Below, piece by piece: positions 61,621 through 64,000 of a stretch of 64,000 nt of DNA. The first letter of the stretch is position 1, and the number at the start of each line of letters is the position of its first letter. Source of the stretch: Glaciecola sp964621345 (GTDB taxonomy: Bacteria; Pseudomonadota; Gammaproteobacteria; Enterobacterales; Alteromonadaceae); the NCBI GenBank assembly GCA_964621345.1, contig CAZUON010000004.1, forward strand, positions 61,150 through 125,149, read 5' to 3'. The position numbers were made by a program, and so were the translations under genes. Below the pieces are notes generated by a model. That model saw only the letters and a list, made by a program, of their open reading frames with translations. It did no database searches and had not been told where the DNA came from.

Positions 61621-63066
61621 TTACAAGTATGGCGAGAACAAACGAAATAAGTTATTGCGAACCCGCTTATGAAAGGGGATCGCGTTTAGTTCACTATCTG
61701 ATAACCTTATCGCGACAGACTTTTTTTGCTCAAATATCGTCGTCAGTTTTTTATTAAGGGCAATGTCGTAACATTCTAAATTAATTTCAAAGTTAAACTC
61801 CAAACTACGAGCATCCCAATTGCTTGAGCCAATAAATGACCAAATGTTATCGATAAGTACAATTTTACTGTGATCAAAGGGCCGACTGTTTCGGTAAAGC
61901 TTTATGCCATGCTCAATGATACGTGGAGCGTTTGCCTGTATTACCCAATCTAAAAACGGAATATTGTTACGCTGCGGCACAATAATTTCAATACAGACTC
62001 CCCGCAAAGCCGCGGCGTGCAATGAGGCCATTAAAACTCGATCGGGAATAAAATACGGCGTCATGATCTTTACACTGTTTTGTGCACATGATAGGGCATT
62101 GATTAAGGTCCACTTTACTTTGTTATGATGTTCGTCGGGACCGTCTTGAATGACCTTTGCAATTACTTGCTGCTCTTGTTTATTTTCAGCCGAAATTTGA
62201 TGCTGCGGAAAATCTATCATCTCGCCGGTGGCAAAATACCAATCTTCTAAAAACACTTGGCTAATTTGATCTACCACCGGGCCAACTACTTTAAAGTGTA
62301 CATCATCAATTGGACTGTTCGCCGAGGCGACTAAGTTGTTTTTACTAATATTCATTCCGCCAACATAGGCATGCTCGCCATCTATGCAAAGAATTTTGCG
62401 ATGATTGCGCAGGTTAATAAAACGAATGCCGGTGAGTGATATGGTAGGCAAAAATCGCGCGGTTTTAACACCGAGTTTTTTTAAAGCGCGATCTGACTTA
62501 TGCCAACTGTAGCGAATGCCTATGCCATCTAACAGCACATGCACGCTTACGCCGCGCTGCTTGGCTTTTACCAGCGCAGCAACAAACTGACGACCAATCT
62601 CGTCGTAGTCGAATATGTAGCTTGCTAGCACAATAGACTGTTTTGCTTGCTCTATGGATTGCAACATTGCAGGGTAGGCATTGTCGCCATTTATGAGAGG
62701 TTCAACACTATTGCCAGTGTAATAATCAGTAGGGTAAATGCTATAGCCTGAAATAATTTCTCCGTGCCAATGCTTGGGTAAATCGAAGAAGTTAAGCATG
62801 GAGCGTGGATGCGTTACTTCATGCTTTGGCATAGGTGGATGTTTTTTTTGCGCAAGCCTTTGGATGCGATTGATACCGAATATCCAATAAAACAAACTCC
62901 CGACGACAGGAGAAAATACAACCAAGCCAATCCATGCTAATGAGGTACGCTCGTTTTCTTTGTACAACAATACATGTAACGAAGTGAGCAGAGATAAGCT
63001 AATATGCATTAAAACGGTTAAGCTTACCCAGTGCGACGATAGCCAATTGAGTCCATCATATATCAT
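61621..63066 (-). CDS. cls: Cardiolipin synthase (phospholipase D family)
   Basis: 481-residue ClsA-like enzyme. Two N-terminal TM helices (about 12-33, 42-65, PLDNc type) are followed by two PLD domains with HKD motifs NHRKILCID and DHSKIVLID, each followed by the usual GGMN or GSSNWD. It condenses two phosphatidylglycerols. AAAGG lies 9 bases before the ATG. First gene of the cls-EEP-popT unit. ClsA versus ClsB/C assignment rests on the N-terminal TMs. Confidence 0.9.
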   Translation of the reverse strand: MIYDGLNWLSSHWVSLTVLMHISLSLLTSLHVLLYKENERTSLAWIGLVVFSPVVGSLFYWIFGINRIQRLAQKKHPPMPKHEVTHPRSMLNFFDLPKHWHGEIISGYSIYPTDYYTGNSVEPLINGDNAYPAMLQSIEQAKQSIVLASYIFDYDEIGRQFVAALVKAKQRGVSVHVLLDGIGIRYSWHKSDRALKKLGVKTARFLPTISLTGIRFINLRNHRKILCIDGEHAYVGGMNISKNNLVASANSPIDDVHFKVVGPVVDQISQVFLEDWYFATGEMIDFPQHQISAENKQEQQVIAKVIQDGPDEHHNKVKWTLINALSCAQNSVKIMTPYFIPDRVLMASLHAAALRGVCIEIIVPQRNNIPFLDWVIQANAPRIIEHGIKLYRNSRPFDHSKIVLIDNIWSFIGSSNWDARSLEFNFEINLECYDIALNKKLTTIFEQKKSVAIRLSDSELNAIPFHKRVRNNLFRLFSPYL

Positions 63067-63119
63067 TAATCATAACCTTTATTTGAGCCCCTACAGCTCA
63101 AAAGTCTACGGATATAAAC

Positions 63120-63608
63120 TTGCTTACAGAATTATACAATAACACCACAACATATTTGACGCAGAACTTTGGTGAAAACTTTATATTATTCACAGTGTTG
63201 CTGACAACTGCTGTGTCGGTGATTTACTTGTTTGTACTTAATTACATCATCAGCGGCCTAGATCAACGCCATTTTTTAAGAGAGCGAAGCCTTACGGACG
63301 ATGGAGCATTGAGTGAAGATATTCAAAATACTCAGAAGCAAAGGCAAAGCCAAAAGAAAAACCAGAGCAGCTTAGATTATTTTGTGACAACAATAAAAAT
63401 TGTGTTCGGGCTGTTTTTAGTGATATGCGGCCTAGTCATGCTAGTGTTACCCGGGCAAGGCATTATCACCATATTATTAGGCTTAAGCTTGCTCCCCTTC
63501 CCAGGTAAACAGAAATTGGAAGCCAATTTATTAGCAAAACCTTCAGTGAGGAAAACACTCAACTGGCTGCGAGAAAAAGCGAATAAACCGCCTTTTATAT
63601 TTGATTGA
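63120..63608 (+). CDS. PGPGW-type small membrane protein
   Basis: 162 residues. TM about 20-44, a Gln/Lys-rich cytoplasmic loop, then the hydrophobic hairpin LVMLVLPGQGIITILLGLSLLPFPGK, which marks the putative transmembrane PGPGW family of unknown function. The start is TTG; no ATG or GTG fits, and the ribosome site is weak. Divergent from the cls gene across 53 bases. Confidence 0.7.
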   Translation: MLTELYNNTTTYLTQNFGENFILFTVLLTTAVSVIYLFVLNYIISGLDQRHFLRERSLTDDGALSEDIQNTQKQRQSQKKNQSSLDYFVTTIKIVFGLFLVICGLVMLVLPGQGIITILLGLSLLPFPGKQKLEANLLAKPSVRKTLNWLREKANKPPFIFD

Positions 63609-63829
63609 GGTTGACGAAAAAAGCATTTCAGAAAACCATGGTACAAGGATTTATCGCAGATGGTATGAGCGAAGAAGCTGCACAGGAAAGGGCTCAGGCG
63701 AGCGGCATTCTTCCAGAATTTATTAAAGAGCGGACCAGTACAGTGGTAAATTACACACCGGAAACCTTGAAGTTATTAGGACTGAAGATTATATTTTTAA
63801 ACGAAAATGGTAAAGTGAGCGCAAGTTGA
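63605..63829 (+). CDS. Small hypothetical protein coupled to the PGPGW gene
   Basis: 74 residues, no family recognised. The charged N-terminus leads to DGMSEEAAQERAQASGILPEFI, which looks like a short helical pair, then a basic C-terminus. A TTG start shares four bases (TTGA) with the upstream stop, the equivalent of the common ATGA coupling. An ATG at 63638 is the alternative. Confidence 0.5.
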   Translation: MRLTKKAFQKTMVQGFIADGMSEEAAQERAQASGILPEFIKERTSTVVNYTPETLKLLGLKIIFLNENGKVSAS

Positions 63830-63938
63830 ACCCTAATGTTCATAAAGCACAGTTGTAATTTTTTGTGGCTGTAATTGCTCAGTAATTGCATGAATGCTGG
63901 CTCCAATCAACTAGCGAGCTGACGAAGTCAAAAAGCCA

Positions 63939-63998
63939 CTAATCTAAACGCTTCTTAAACCTCAATGAAGCCACAATAAGACCCACAACAGTAAAAAT
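63939..63998 (-). CDS. Possible C-terminal end of a membrane protein (cut by window)
   Basis: The last 60 bases read on the minus strand as IFTVVGLIVASLRFKKRLD followed by a stop: a hydrophobic helix with a basic tail, as at the end of a membrane protein. Too short to identify. The gap 63830-63938 shows no gene. Confidence 0.35.
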   Translation of the reverse strand: MFTVVGLIVASLRFKKRLD

Positions 63999-64000
63999 GC

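Overview
The window reads as chromosomal DNA of a heterotrophic, probably marine gammaproteobacterium. The evidence is a LapG/LapD c-di-GMP adhesin switch, IscR with the enterobacterial ligand spacing, RND and TonB systems, a Fur box, a UspA protein and moderately AT-rich DNA. I do not name a genus. No rRNA, tRNA, insertion sequence, phage gene or CRISPR array was recognised, and genes are tightly packed in operons.

Layout. 0.1-7.6 kb: c-di-GMP signalling (lapG-lapD and a GGDEF/EAL phosphodiesterase) around manC. 7.9-11 kb: a hybrid histidine kinase and its partner response regulator. 11-15.8 kb: a GbsR/MarR-type regulator with an RND efflux pump and palindromic candidate operators. 15.9-22 kb: single genes (a PhyH dioxygenase, a K+ channel, a divergent GH10 glycosidase, a diguanylate cyclase). 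22.1-25.5 kb: a Fur-regulated siderophore receptor and PepSY protein. 25.5-30 kb: a secreted protein with a duplicated Cys motif and a lipoprotein, divergent from a two-component system; the intergenic region holds five 11-bp direct repeats. 30-32.7 kb: a PHYHD1-like dioxygenase, a patatin lipoprotein and a Usp.

The core of the window is 32.9-54.9 kb. IscR, behind a good IscR type 1 site, leads a SUF operon (sufB-C-D-S-A-T-E). Converging on it is a 12-gene minus-strand operon for a form I aerobic CO dehydrogenase: coxM-S-L-G-D-E, two XdhC-family chaperones flanking a MocA-like cytidylyltransferase, then a second cysteine desulfurase, a SufU-type protein and a small Cys-rich protein that resembles the N-terminal metal-binding domain of copper P-type ATPases. 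Upstream are moaE and, divergently, moaA-B-C-D behind a structured leader that could be a Moco riboswitch. CoxL keeps the Cys384/Gln236/Glu753 active-site set, so this organism probably oxidises CO as a supplementary energy source. The last three genes of the cox operon suggest dedicated sulfur and copper supply for the Mo-S-Cu centre. This is the most promising undescribed biology here.

55-64 kb: a TolC/HlyD/double ABC-2 permease exporter without a visible ATPase, then an envelope-lipid operon (cardiolipin synthase-like, EEP hydrolase, DUF368/PopT undecaprenyl-phosphate translocase) and two small genes, one of them a PGPGW membrane protein.
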